DNA of 64,000 bases from positions 1 through 64,000 of the forward strand of contig JBOZRQ010000009.1 in the NCBI GenBank assembly GCA_050789255.1, in the 5' to 3' direction. Shown here one piece after another: positions 16,987 to 28,066 of this stretch. Positions within the stretch are counted from its first letter, which is position 1, and the number at the start of each line of letters is the position of its first letter. This DNA is from JBOZRQ01 sp050789255. GTDB taxonomy: Bacteria > Bacillota > Sulfobacillia > Symbiobacteriales > Symbiobacteriaceae. Under the pieces are notes generated by a model. The model was not told the origin of the DNA. It ran no database searches and was given only the letters and a program-made list of their open reading frames with translations. Both the position numbers and the translations under genes were made by a program.

Positions 16987-18495
16987 TCAGTCCATCACCT
17001 TGATCATGTTGTCAACCGGGGCGTGGTCGTCGGTCAGGACGGCCACGTCATCTGTTTTGATGGCCCCGGTGTACAGACCTGAGGCCATGGCGCCAAGCGG
17101 CAGTGTGGAACGCACGTTTTGTACGGCCCGGGTGAAGGCCGGCTTGTCCAGCTGCGGGGCGTCGGAGGCGAAGAGGATGATGTTCCGGGGCTCCGTGGTG
17201 GAGGGGTTGCGGTCCCAGTCAACCGGGACGATGTAGCGCGTGGGGAAAGACTCGGCGGTGGTCTTGTACATGGCGCGGAAGAACTGGCTGTGCTCCCCTT
17301 CGATCGAGCCGATCAGGTTGAGCGCCACGACCCCGTTCGGGCGCAGATGCTGCTTGACAGCCTGCATGAACTCACGGGTGGTCAGGTGGAAGGGGATCGA
17401 GTCTGAGTAGTACGCATCCACGATGATCAGGTCATAGCGCTTTGTGCTGGTCTCCAGGAAGCGGCGGCCGTCGCCGACGTGGAGCTTGAGCCGGTCATCC
17501 TCCGGGACGGCAAAGTAGCGCCGGGCCACGTCAATGACAGCGGGGTCGAGCTCGACCACGTCGACCTTCACCGCGGGGTAATCGTGCCAGAAGCGCTTGG
17601 GCGCCGCCCCGCCGCCCAGCCCGACCACCAGGACCTCCCGGATGTCCGGGTTCTGGGCCATGGCCAGGTGGAAGTAGTCCGGGTAGGGCAGGGGCGAGGT
17701 GTAGGGGTCGTCCAGGTTCATGCCGGTCTGCCAGGACTTGTCGAAGCGCAGGTAGCGGCCGCCGCTGCCGTCCATGACCCGGATGTTGTGGTAGGCCGAC
17801 TCCTCGGCGTAGATCGTCCGGAGCGGCCCGACCGGGCTCATCTCCACCGAGCCCAGGACGCCCGTCGGGCCCCACAGGGCCAGCAGGAGCCCGCCGACTG
17901 CGGCTGCGGCGCCCCAGCTGCGCTTGCGCTCCATGAAGAAGGGGATTGCCGCGAGCACGATCAGCGCTGCCGCCAGGGTGGCGATTAGCTGCTTGGTGCC
18001 GGCGAGGGGAATCAGGAAGAAGGTGGTCACCAGGGTGCCTGCGATGCTGCCCCCGGTGGAGACGGCGTTGAGCCGCCCGGCGGACTGTCCCAGCTGCTGC
18101 ATGGAGGAGACGCCCATGCGCATGCCCAGCGGGGAGACCATGCCCATGAGCACCGTGGGCGGGAAGAAGATCGCCATGGCGGCGGTCAGCGTGCCCGCCC
18201 GGGGGCCCCATCCGGAGAGCGCCCCGGCGATTTGTTCGCCGTAGACCGGAATCAGGGCGGTCAGGGCGCCGGCCGCCAGCAGGGTGAAGGCCAGGGTGGA
18301 GTAGCGGGGGCGGGCGTCGGCCAGCATGCCGCCGAGGTAGTAGCCCAGGCTCAGCGCAGCCATGATGACGCTGATGAGGCTGCCCCAGACATAGACGGAG
18401 CTGCCGAAGTGGGGAGCCATGACCCGGCTGCCGAGCACCTCCAGGGCCATCAGCACCGCACCGCTGCCGAAAACAACGCTGTAGAGACCAACCAC
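16987..18495 (-). CDS. Membrane-fused spermidine-synthase-like protein
   Basis: This protein of about 502 residues combines an N-terminal set of roughly seven membrane helices (to about residue 205) with a C-terminal aminopropyltransferase fold. The latter shows the nucleotide-binding loop VLVVGLGGGAAPKRF, the acidic strand end VDVVELDP and DLIIVDAYYSDSIPFHLTTREF. Family relatives are annotated as fused MFS/spermidine synthase; whether they make polyamines is not established. The GTG at 18495 is preferred because AGGAGG lies 7 bases upstream; an ATG at 18513 lies before that Shine-Dalgarno sequence. It is transcribed alone and converges with rpoD. Confidence 0.88.
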   Translation of the reverse strand: MVGLYSVVFGSGAVLMALEVLGSRVMAPHFGSSVYVWGSLISVIMAALSLGYYLGGMLADARPRYSTLAFTLLAAGALTALIPVYGEQIAGALSGWGPRAGTLTAAMAIFFPPTVLMGMVSPLGMRMGVSSMQQLGQSAGRLNAVSTGGSIAGTLVTTFFLIPLAGTKQLIATLAAALIVLAAIPFFMERKRSWGAAAAVGGLLLALWGPTGVLGSVEMSPVGPLRTIYAEESAYHNIRVMDGSGGRYLRFDKSWQTGMNLDDPYTSPLPYPDYFHLAMAQNPDIREVLVVGLGGGAAPKRFWHDYPAVKVDVVELDPAVIDVARRYFAVPEDDRLKLHVGDGRRFLETSTKRYDLIIVDAYYSDSIPFHLTTREFMQAVKQHLRPNGVVALNLIGSIEGEHSQFFRAMYKTTAESFPTRYIVPVDWDRNPSTTEPRNIILFASDAPQLDKPAFTRAVQNVRSTLPLGAMASGLYTGAIKTDDVAVLTDDHAPVDNMIKVMD

Positions 18496-18729
18496 TGGGC
18501 AGTCCTCCTGCATCAGGTTCCGTTGGCTTTTACATTAGCGGAAATAGTCCTGGGACTCCAGTCCTTCCGATCAAAGTTCTAGGACCGTTACGACCAAGGT
18601 TACGTTCGTGCCGCCGAAGGTTAGGACCTGACTGCCGACCTGTGGCTGATATTCAGGGCCGCCTGCAGCTGAGAGAATGGAATCAGCAGCGGCGCCACTG
18701 TCACGCCGCATGCAGGGAGGTAGAAGCCA

Positions 18730-21210
18730 TTGAAGAGAAAGCGCTGGTTCGCCCTTCTGCTCATGCATCTGCTGGTATTCACCCTGGCCATTGGGTCGGG
18801 TCCGGCCCGGTTTGTGCAGGCAGCGCAGGTCCCGGTGGTCGACGCCGGGCTCCTGTCAGCCCTGAGCGGGGCCGCCGGACCCCTGGAGGTCATCGTCACC
18901 TTCCACGGCGACGGGGCGCCCTCCCCCGAACAGGTCGGACTGCTCAAGCAGGTCGGCATCTCACAGGGGGTCACCTTCCGGTCACTGCCGATGGCCGGCG
19001 TGCTGGCCACGGCCGACCAGGTCAATCAGCTGGCCAGGAACCCCGCTGTTCGCTCCCTGTACCTCAACAAGCGGTTGAACTACTTCAATGCCGACGCCAC
19101 CGCCCTTACAGGGGTGGACCGGGTCCGCACCGACTCCGCCATGACCGCCCGCAACGGCGGTCTGCCGGTCTCCGGCAAGGGGATTGGCGTGGTGGTCAAC
19201 GACAGCGGCGTCGATGGCACCCACAAGGATATTGAGTTCGGGCGCAACCTGAAGCAGAACGTGCTCGGGTCGACCAACCTGCATGCGCTCTCTGACCTGC
19301 TGCCGATCACCTATGTGGAGGGCGTGCCCAACACCGACTCCAACTCCGGCCACGGCACCCACGTGGCAGGTACCGTTGGCGGTACGGGCGCCATGTCGGC
19401 TGGCAAGTACGAGGGCGCCGCCCCCGGCGCTTCGCTGATCGGCTACGGTTCCGGGGCCGCCCTCTTCGTGCTCGACGGCCTTGGCGGCTTTGACTACGCC
19501 ATTACCCACCAGGCCCAGCACGGCATCCGGGTGATCACCAACTCCTGGGGCTCCTCCGGGGACTTCGACCCCAACGACCCGATCAACGTGGCCAGCTACA
19601 AGGCCTGGCAGCGGAATATCGTGGTCACCTTCGCTGCCGGCAACGAGGGTCCGGGTGAGAACACCCACAACCCGTACGCCAAGGCGCCCTGGGTAATCTC
19701 GGTGGCTGCCGGAACCAAGCAGGGTACCCTGGCCGACTTCTCCTCTCGCGGCACCAAGGGCGCCGGCGGCAGCTTCACCCTGGACGGCCGCACCTGGACC
19801 TGGGAGGACCGGCCCACGGTGACGGCGCCCGGCGTGGATATCATCTCGACACGGGTGATCGCCCCGGTCTCCAGCCTGGCGGCGCCCGATGACGTGAATG
19901 CCATCGAGCCGGCTTACCTGCCCTTCTATACACTGATGAGCGGCACCTCGATGGCCACACCGCACGTGGCGGGCATCGTGGCGCTGATGCTGGAGGCCAA
20001 CCCCCGCCTAACCCCGGACGAGGTGAAGATGATCTTGCAGCAGACCGCCACCAATATGCCCGGCATGGAGCCCTGGGAGGTCGGTGCGGGCTATGTGAAC
20101 GCTTACGCCGCCGTGGACCGCTCCTTCCAGGCCCGCCCGTACGGGGCGACGGTCAACCTGACCCGGAGCTTTCACAGCAGCGCCACGACCTCCGTCACCC
20201 GCACGCCCTTCACGGTGGACTACAACCCGGTCACGCTGGCCTCCAGCAACCGGTATGCCTTCACCGTGCCGGCGGGGCTGACCGAGTTGGGCGCCCGGGT
20301 TGATACCTGGGGCCTGATGGAGAGCACCGGCAACACGATCAATCTGGTGCTGATCGCCCCGGACGGCACCGAGTACAGCTCCGGCGTGACCCTGCTGTTC
20401 GCCCTGTATGGCGACCGGACTGTATCCTTGCCGGCGCCGGCGCCGGGTCAGTGGTACGCGGAACTGCGGGGGCTGCGTGGCGATGTGGCTAACCCCATCG
20501 GCGTCGCACTGCCGGAGACGGTGCCGGGGACGATCACCTTCAAGCAGAACAGCGGCTTCACCGGCCTGATCGACATCGCCGGGCACCCCGCCGAGGCGGC
20601 GATCAAGCTGGCGGTGGGCGAGCGGCTGGCCGACGGTTACGACGACGGCACTTTCAAGCCCAACAACGCCCTGACCCGCCGTGACCTGGCCCACTACCTG
20701 GTGATGGGCGCCGAGGTGCGGCAGTACCTGCCGGCGACAGCCTCCTTCACCGACGTCACCGCTGCGGATGCGCCCTTCGCCGAGGCCGTGGCTGCCAAGG
20801 GCGCGGCGCTGCGGGACGGCGCCCAGACCGCCCGGGGCGTCATGCTCCCGGTGGCAGCCGGCAAGTTTGCCCCCGACCAGGCGGTGAACCGGGCAGCGCT
20901 GGCCTACTCCCTGGTGCAGAGCCTCGGGCTCGAGGCCGAGGCCCTCGCCCGGAACGGCTCCTCTGTGACGGTGCAGTACGGCTCGAACCGGATCGTCATC
21001 GAGGATGCGAGCCAGATTCCCGCCGAGCTGCGCGGCTATGTGCAGGTCGCCCTGGACTTGAACATCCTGAACGCCTACTTCTACACCACCCAGGGCCCCT
21101 TCGACCTCCAGCCCACCGTTCACGCTACGTTCAAGCCCGCCCAGACCGTGACCCGCGGCGAGTTTGCCGTCGCCATGGCTCGGTTCTACGCTGCCTACCT
21201 GGCGAACTAG
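18730..21210 (+). CDS. Secreted S8 (subtilisin-like) protease with SLH-like C-terminus, copy 1
   Basis: This 826-residue extracellular serine protease has a signal peptide (about 1-32, MKRKRWFALLLMHLLVFTLA). A propeptide-like domain runs to about residue 130. The S8 catalytic domain has Asp in NDSGVDGTH, His in SGHGTHVAGTVGG and Ser in SGTSMATPHVAG. A beta-sandwich region and a C-terminal region with SLH-like segments (AIKLAVGERLADGYDDGTFKP, ALTRRDLAHYLVMG) complete it. SLH modules anchor proteins to cell-wall polymers in Firmicutes. The TTG start is 8 bases after GGGAGG. A close paralogue follows 12 bases downstream, so they form an operon that arose by tandem duplication. Confidence 0.93.
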   Translation: MKRKRWFALLLMHLLVFTLAIGSGPARFVQAAQVPVVDAGLLSALSGAAGPLEVIVTFHGDGAPSPEQVGLLKQVGISQGVTFRSLPMAGVLATADQVNQLARNPAVRSLYLNKRLNYFNADATALTGVDRVRTDSAMTARNGGLPVSGKGIGVVVNDSGVDGTHKDIEFGRNLKQNVLGSTNLHALSDLLPITYVEGVPNTDSNSGHGTHVAGTVGGTGAMSAGKYEGAAPGASLIGYGSGAALFVLDGLGGFDYAITHQAQHGIRVITNSWGSSGDFDPNDPINVASYKAWQRNIVVTFAAGNEGPGENTHNPYAKAPWVISVAAGTKQGTLADFSSRGTKGAGGSFTLDGRTWTWEDRPTVTAPGVDIISTRVIAPVSSLAAPDDVNAIEPAYLPFYTLMSGTSMATPHVAGIVALMLEANPRLTPDEVKMILQQTATNMPGMEPWEVGAGYVNAYAAVDRSFQARPYGATVNLTRSFHSSATTSVTRTPFTVDYNPVTLASSNRYAFTVPAGLTELGARVDTWGLMESTGNTINLVLIAPDGTEYSSGVTLLFALYGDRTVSLPAPAPGQWYAELRGLRGDVANPIGVALPETVPGTITFKQNSGFTGLIDIAGHPAEAAIKLAVGERLADGYDDGTFKPNNALTRRDLAHYLVMGAEVRQYLPATASFTDVTAADAPFAEAVAAKGAALRDGAQTARGVMLPVAAGKFAPDQAVNRAALAYSLVQSLGLEAEALARNGSSVTVQYGSNRIVIEDASQIPAELRGYVQVALDLNILNAYFYTTQGPFDLQPTVHATFKPAQTVTRGEFAVAMARFYAAYLAN

Positions 21211-21222
21211 GAGGGCATGTCA

Positions 21223-23673
<2,451 letters not shown>

Positions 23674-23716
23674 GCCTTTGGCGGCTCGCCCATCCCGTTG
23701 TCTGCGGCCGCCAATG

Positions 23717-23776
23717 AAAACACGGTGCCGGTGGCCGATCGTACGCGATCAGGCTGCCGAGCACCGTGTCTTTATT
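23717..23776. terminator. Bidirectional terminator between protease operon and response regulator
   Basis: ACACGGTGC (23720-23728) pairs with GCACCGTGT (23761-23769), enclosing a second small stem GATCG/CGATC. A-rich sequence on the left and CTTTATTT on the right allow use by both convergent operons. Confidence 0.8.
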
Positions 23777-24434
23777 TGACCAACCCGCTCTTCACTGCGT
23801 GGATGATGGCCTGGGAGCGGCTGCGCACCCCGAGCTTCCGCAGGATCTTGGTCATGTGCTGCTTGACCGTCTTCTCGCTGAGGAAGAGCTTCTCGCCGAT
23901 CTCCCGGTTGCTGGCGCCCTGGACCACCATGTCCAGGACCTCCTTCTCCCGGGGCGTCAGGTCGTGCTCCTCGGGCTCGTCGGGCTCCTCGGCGGGGCTG
24001 CGGCGGAGGAGGCTGGCGTATCCCTCCATCAGCTTGCGGGCCATGGCCGGGTCCAGCAGCGACTCGCCCCGGGCCGCCGCCCGCACCGCCCGGACCACTT
24101 CGCTGGAGGGAAGGGACTTGAGCAGGTAGCCGGCGGCGCCCTCCCGGATGGCCGCGAAGAGAAACTCGTCAGCGTTGTGCATGGAGAGGATGATCACCGA
24201 GGAGCCCGGGCTGGCCAGTCGCACCCGCCTGGTGGCCTCAATCCCGTCGATGCCGGGCAGGTTGATATCCATCAGCACGACGTCCGGCTGCAGCTGCTCG
24301 GCCTGGCGGACGGCGGACTCGCCGTCCGAAGCCTCCCCGGCCACCGTGATGTCGGGTTCCATCTGCAGGATGTTGCGCAGGCCGTCCCGCAGCATGGCGT
24401 GGTCATCTACCAGCAAGACTCGGATGGGGTCCAT
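23772..24434 (-). CDS. NarL/FixJ-type response regulator
   Basis: This 220-residue two-component response regulator has a receiver domain (about 1-120) with acid pocket Asp10/Asp11, phospho-acceptor Asp56 in VVLMDINLPG and Lys in LLKSLPSSE. A C-terminal LuxR-type HTH contains LTPREKEVLDMVVQGASNREIGEKLFLSEKTVKQHMTKI. By family, phosphorylation promotes dimer binding to target promoters. The gene is immediately downstream of its kinase (16 bases), so the pair is co-transcribed. Targets are not visible; the adjacent convergent protease operon is one possibility only by position. Confidence 0.95.
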   Translation of the reverse strand: MDPIRVLLVDDHAMLRDGLRNILQMEPDITVAGEASDGESAVRQAEQLQPDVVLMDINLPGIDGIEATRRVRLASPGSSVIILSMHNADEFLFAAIREGAAGYLLKSLPSSEVVRAVRAAARGESLLDPAMARKLMEGYASLLRRSPAEEPDEPEEHDLTPREKEVLDMVVQGASNREIGEKLFLSEKTVKQHMTKILRKLGVRSRSQAIIHAVKSGLVK

Positions 24435-24450
24435 GCCTCGCTCCCTCCCG

Positions 24451-26241
24451 TCATTCGCCCATCAAGGGGATATCGACCATCAGTTTCGTGCCGGCGCCTG
24501 GGCGGGAGTCAACCTCGAAGCTGGCGCCCAGCCGCTCAGCCCGTTCGCTGATGCCCACCAAGCCGAAGCTTTGCCGGTCCCGGGCGCCCCGGACGGCGTC
24601 CACCAGCAGGAAGCCCTGGCCGTTGTCCCGGACTGTCAGCCGCAGCTGATCCTCCTGGAACTGCAGCGTCAGGGTGATCTCGCTCGCTCCGGAATGCTTC
24701 AGGGCGTTGGCGAGCCCCTCCTGGGCGATGCGGAAGACCTCGTCCTCCACCAGGGAGGAGAGCCGGCGCTGTTCGCCCCGCACCTCCAGGCGCACGTTGG
24801 CCGGCGCTGTGTCGCTCAGTTTCTGTACTTCGTGGCGCAGGGTCTCAATCAGGCCGTTCTCTTCCAGCGGGGAGGGGCGCAGGTTGTAGATCGAGCGGCG
24901 CACCTCCAGCAGGGTCTCCCGCAGGTGCTCCCGCAGGGTTCCCAGGAAGCGGCGGGCGCCCTTGGCGTCGCTCTCTACCAGTCGCTCCAGGCGGTCCATT
25001 TGCAGCAAGGAGCCGGCCAGGGACTGGGCCAGCCCGTCGTGGATCTCCCGGGCGAGCCGGTTGCGCTCCTGCTCCAGCAGCAGGCGCTCCCGATGCTGGG
25101 CGAGGTCCAGGTTGCGCAGGATCGCCGCCAGCAGGTTGCTGACGATCGTCAGCAGGCGGACATCTTCCGGCTGGATCGAATGGCTGCGCTCCTTGGCCAC
25201 GGTGAAGACCCCGATCACCTGGCCGCCGCTGGCCAGCGGGAAGGCCGCCATGGCCTGCACGCCCTCGTGGGCGCCCTCCCCCAGGGTATTGCGGGGATCC
25301 TGCCGGGCATCCCCGGTGACGATCGCCGAGCCGTGCCTGGCGACCCAGCCGGACAGCCCTTCGCCCAGGGGCATCCGGTCGGCGGGGGCAGGGCCGCGAA
25401 CGGCGTGGAGCGAGAGCCCGTCTCCGTCAACCTTGTAGATCGCGGCGTAGGTGTACTCATCGAAGGCATCCAGGTGGCTCAGGGCCGTCTCCAGGGCCCG
25501 CGACTCGGGCGAGTACGTGACGAGGGTGGAGACCTCCATCAGCGTGGCCATGTTGCCGGCAAAGTGGGAGAGATGGGTGAGGAGCCGCACAAAGGTGCTC
25601 ACGGTGAGGAGGGGCAGGAAGAAGAAGATCAGCGCCAGCGGGTCATGCCCCCGGTCCTGGGGCGCCAGGATGATCATCAGCAGGCTATAGCCGAAGGAGA
25701 TCAGGGCGGACAGGGCCTCGTACCGGGTCTTGATCCACCAGTCCTGGAAGCGGTAGACCTTCAGCCGCAACCAGAGCAGGCCATCGACCATGCAGTTGTT
25801 GGTCACGTAATAGGTGGCAATGTAGGCCGTCAGCGGGGCAAGCAGGTTTCCCAGCCTGACCGGTCCGGCAACCCAGTTGGAGAGAAGGCCGGCGGCCAGG
25901 GTGGCCAGGGCGAATTGCGCACCGTTGAACCAGGTGACCCGCCAGGACCTCCGCCGTGCCACGTTGGCTGCGATGGTGCCGAGGGCGGCGGTCCAGCCGG
26001 CGCCGCCGACGCCGTAGAGCAAGAAGGCGGCAAAGGCGATGGAGAAGCTAAAGGAGATCGCCCCGACCCGGACCCGGGTGGGAAAGTACTCGGCGAGCCC
26101 GAACAGGAGCACCAGGGTGGCGAGCTCACCGGGAAGGCGGGACCACTCGGGCTGATAGAGCAACAGCGATGCCGTCCCCAGGCAGACCGCCGACCATAGG
26201 TAGATGCCAGCAAAGGAGCGCCGTGTCCAACTCGGACGCAT
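24451..26241 (-). CDS. Membrane sensor histidine kinase with GAF domain (NarL-type partner)
   Basis: This protein of about 596 residues begins with a long hydrophobic region of seven or more membrane helices (to about residue 220). A GAF domain follows (about 240-380, with LDAFDEYTYAAIYKV and AMAAFPLASGGQVIGVFTV). The HisKA_3 dimerisation segment contains the phospho-accepting His in REIHDGLAQSLAGSLLQMDR. The HATPase_c domain has AQEGLANALKHSGASEI and VRDNGQGF. The ATG at 26241 is chosen because GGGAGGGG precedes it. It is the upstream gene of the two-component operon. The signal is unknown. Confidence 0.93.
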   Translation of the reverse strand: MRPSWTRRSFAGIYLWSAVCLGTASLLLYQPEWSRLPGELATLVLLFGLAEYFPTRVRVGAISFSFSIAFAAFLLYGVGGAGWTAALGTIAANVARRRSWRVTWFNGAQFALATLAAGLLSNWVAGPVRLGNLLAPLTAYIATYYVTNNCMVDGLLWLRLKVYRFQDWWIKTRYEALSALISFGYSLLMIILAPQDRGHDPLALIFFFLPLLTVSTFVRLLTHLSHFAGNMATLMEVSTLVTYSPESRALETALSHLDAFDEYTYAAIYKVDGDGLSLHAVRGPAPADRMPLGEGLSGWVARHGSAIVTGDARQDPRNTLGEGAHEGVQAMAAFPLASGGQVIGVFTVAKERSHSIQPEDVRLLTIVSNLLAAILRNLDLAQHRERLLLEQERNRLAREIHDGLAQSLAGSLLQMDRLERLVESDAKGARRFLGTLREHLRETLLEVRRSIYNLRPSPLEENGLIETLRHEVQKLSDTAPANVRLEVRGEQRRLSSLVEDEVFRIAQEGLANALKHSGASEITLTLQFQEDQLRLTVRDNGQGFLLVDAVRGARDRQSFGLVGISERAERLGASFEVDSRPGAGTKLMVDIPLMGE

Positions 26242-26323
26242 ATCGACCCCTCCCTGGTCTAACATTCGGAATAAAATATTACGGTAAGGGCGATCTTACT
26301 TCCTTCTAACAGCTGAAGACATG

Positions 26324-26357
26324 AAGAGGCCCCGCTGCCTAGGTCGGCGGCGGGGCC
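26324..26357 (-). terminator. Terminator of the permease/Cys-rich peptide operon
   Basis: GGCCCCGCTGCC and GGCGGCGGGGCC form a 12-bp stem with one mismatch-tolerant G-T pair. It sits just after the stop of the Cys-rich peptide on the minus strand, followed by TCTTCAT. Confidence 0.6.
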
Positions 26358-26369
26358 GGTTCGCGTGGA

Positions 26370-26552
26370 TCAGTTGCAGCAGGAGCTCTGACCGACCTGG
26401 GAGGTGTTGGTGGAGCAGCAGGCCTCAACCGTGGCGCAGCACGCTTGTGAAACCGCACTCTGTTCGTCCTGAGCTGTAGCGCAGCAGTTGCCGCCCTTTC
26501 CGGTGGGGAGCCCAACAGCCTTCTTGAGCACGATCACGATCTGGTTCGTCAT
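26370..26552 (-). CDS. 60-residue peptide with four CC pairs
   Basis: This small protein starts MTNQIVIVLKKAVG and carries eight cysteines arranged as four vicinal CC pairs: GNCCATA, QACCATV, EACCSTN and SSCCN at the C-terminus. The ATG at 26552 has AAGGAGAG 8 bases upstream, a convincing ribosome-binding site; the longer frame has none. There is no signal peptide, so it is probably cytoplasmic. It lies 25 bases downstream of the permease gene on the same strand, and a terminator follows. Vicinal thiols bind soft metals and As(III), so a metal-binding partner of the permease is a reasonable inference. I do not recognise the family. Confidence 0.75.
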   Translation of the reverse strand: MTNQIVIVLKKAVGLPTGKGGNCCATAQDEQSAVSQACCATVEACCSTNTSQVGQSSCCN

Positions 26553-26577
26553 GGTGACATCTCTCCTTTGATTGGAC

Positions 26578-27543
26578 TTAGATGAGACCGAGGGGCAGCA
26601 GGGCGTTGAAGAGGTACCCGAAGGCGATGGCACCGAGCCAGAGCGTGCCGACCACGATGCCGACCACCCGCCAGCGGGCGATGGTAAGGGCGCCGGCGAT
26701 CGCCCCGATGGAGGTGCCGGCCCCGGTGATCAGGAAGGCGAGGGCGGAGCCGGGGCTCATGCCCAGGTCCATGAAGGAGCGGACCAGCGGCAGCGATGCC
26801 TCGGTGTTGATGTAGAGCGGCACGCCCAGGGTGGCCGCTAGCGGCACCCCGTAGACTCGGCCGCTGCCGAAGAGGTTGGTGACCCACTCCGCCGGGATGA
26901 GACCGTTCAGTATATAGCCGATGAAGGCGAAGACCAGGAAGAAGGCGAGCAGCCGGCCCAGGAGCGGGAAGAACTCACGGCTGACCTCACGGAGGCCGGG
27001 CCTGGGCGCCGCTGTCACCGGGGCGGGCGCTGCTCCAGCCACGGCCTCGCCCGAGCCGCCGGCTACTGGGCGGAACCTGGCCTGACCGTCCAGCCAGCCC
27101 CGGGACTCCAGCGCCTTGGCGACAAGCCCGCCGGCAAAGCCCAGGGCGATCGAGGCCACGAAGAAGGTGGTGGCGAAGGGCCAGCCGAAGAGCCCGGCGC
27201 TCAGGAACAGCTCCTGGGGCGAGGTGAGCGGCGAGGCGACCATGAAGGCCACGATCGGCGCCCAACTGAGCAGGTTGGCCATCATGCCCAAAATGACGGC
27301 GGTGGTCCCGCAGGAGCAGAGCGGGGTCGACACCGCCACGGCTACGGCGCCCACCATGCCGGCGCCCTGGTGCCGCTTGAGAAAGGCCGCTGCCTTGGCC
27401 TGGTCGAGGTACGTCTTCAGCAGGGCAGCCACGAGGGCGCTCAGCACCAGGAGCGGCCAGTTGCCTGAGAAGGTGTGCCACACCTGGCCCAGGGCCTTCA
27501 GTAGAAGTGCTCCAACGTAGTTCAAGCGTATCGGCCTCCGCAT
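26578..27543 (-). CDS. DUF318/ArsP-type permease
   Basis: This 321-residue membrane protein of the DUF318/YraQ family includes organoarsenical (ArsP) and metal efflux permeases. About eight helices are visible in two halves. The first half has the conserved STPLCSCGTTAVILGMM motif with its Cys pair, and the second has GVPLYINTEASLPLV and GAGTSIGAIAGA. A soluble loop of about 45 residues (QARFRPVAGG onward) separates the halves. The start is uncertain: ATG 27543 lacks a clear Shine-Dalgarno sequence, whereas a TTG at 27525 has GGAGG 9 bases upstream. The Cys-rich peptide gene follows directly. The substrate is not determined. Confidence 0.88.
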   Translation of the reverse strand: MRRPIRLNYVGALLLKALGQVWHTFSGNWPLLVLSALVAALLKTYLDQAKAAAFLKRHQGAGMVGAVAVAVSTPLCSCGTTAVILGMMANLLSWAPIVAFMVASPLTSPQELFLSAGLFGWPFATTFFVASIALGFAGGLVAKALESRGWLDGQARFRPVAGGSGEAVAGAAPAPVTAAPRPGLREVSREFFPLLGRLLAFFLVFAFIGYILNGLIPAEWVTNLFGSGRVYGVPLAATLGVPLYINTEASLPLVRSFMDLGMSPGSALAFLITGAGTSIGAIAGALTIARWRVVGIVVGTLWLGAIAFGYLFNALLPLGLI

Positions 27544-27690
27544 CAAGTTTTTCTGATATAAAAGATAGTTGATCTATGCTCCCAGGTCAAGGGGTTTCAA
27601 CAACATTTTTTGATGTGATATTCGGCCGCCGGGGACCGCATAGAAATTGACGCTCTGCAACACCCTATGCTATAGTTACGACATGTTCAT

Positions 27691-27765
27691 TCCGGCTTAG
27701 CTCAGCGGTAGAGCATCCGGCTGTTAACCGGAGGGTCGTAGGTTCGAATCCTACAGCCGGAGCCA
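27691..27765 (+). tRNA. tRNA-Asn (GTT)
   Basis: The acceptor stem TCCGGCT/AGCCGGA, D-arm GCTC..GAGC, anticodon arm TCCGG-CTGTTAA-CCGGA with anticodon GTT, and T-arm GTAGG-TTCGAAT-CCTAC all pair. CCA is encoded (27763-27765). Confidence 0.97.
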
Positions 27766-27774
27766 AAGGCAAAG

Positions 27775-27798
27775 CAGGCGCATCAGCGCCTGTTTTTT
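27775..27798 (+). terminator. Terminator after tRNA-Asn
   Basis: CAGGCGC and GCGCCTG pair around ATCA and are followed by TTTTTT. Confidence 0.9.
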
Positions 27799-27879
27799 GC
27801 ATGTCCGCCCGGTTTTTGGCCATGAGCATCTCTTGAATCGACCGTCGGCGTCACGTACAATAGAGTGCAACCCTTTTTC

Positions 27880-27955
27880 GGGCCCTTAGCTCAGTGGTTA
27901 GAGCTGCCGGCTCATAACCGGTTGGTCGCAGGTTCGAATCCTGCAGGGCCCACCA
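27880..27955 (+). tRNA. tRNA with CAT anticodon, probably tRNA-Ile2 (lysidine type)
   Basis: A full cloverleaf is present: acceptor GGGCCCT/AGGGCCC, anticodon loop CTCATAA, T-arm GCAGG-TTCGAAT-CCTGC, and encoded CCA. The body (TTAGCTCAGTGGTTAGAGC and TTGGTCGC) resembles the E. coli minor isoleucine tRNA more than elongator tRNA-Met. I infer that the CAT anticodon is converted to lysidine-AU by TilS. Elongator tRNA-Met is the alternative. Confidence 0.9.
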
Positions 27956-27990
27956 TATGTCAGGAACGACGAGGCCCCCTCGTGTGACTG

Positions 27991-28036
27991 GAAGCGTAAA
28001 GTCGCCTGCACGGCCGCTTTATGCTTCCTTTTGCTT
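27991..28036 (+). terminator. Terminator after the second tRNA
   Basis: GAAGCGTAAAG (27991-28001) pairs with CTTTATGCTTC (28017-28027), followed by CTTTTGCTTTT. Confidence 0.8.
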
Positions 28037-28066
28037 TTACCGACCCTTCATGGGAGGAATCCATTC

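Noticed and set aside
18571..18768. 65-codon minus-strand frame overlapping the first protease start
   Set aside because: It overlaps the signal peptide region of the protease and lacks a clear ribosome-binding site.
24148..26199. Long plus-strand frame (683 codons) opposite the two-component genes
   Set aside because: Antisense shadow of a well-defined response regulator and histidine kinase; the product is Gln/Gly/Pro-rich and crosses the gene boundary.
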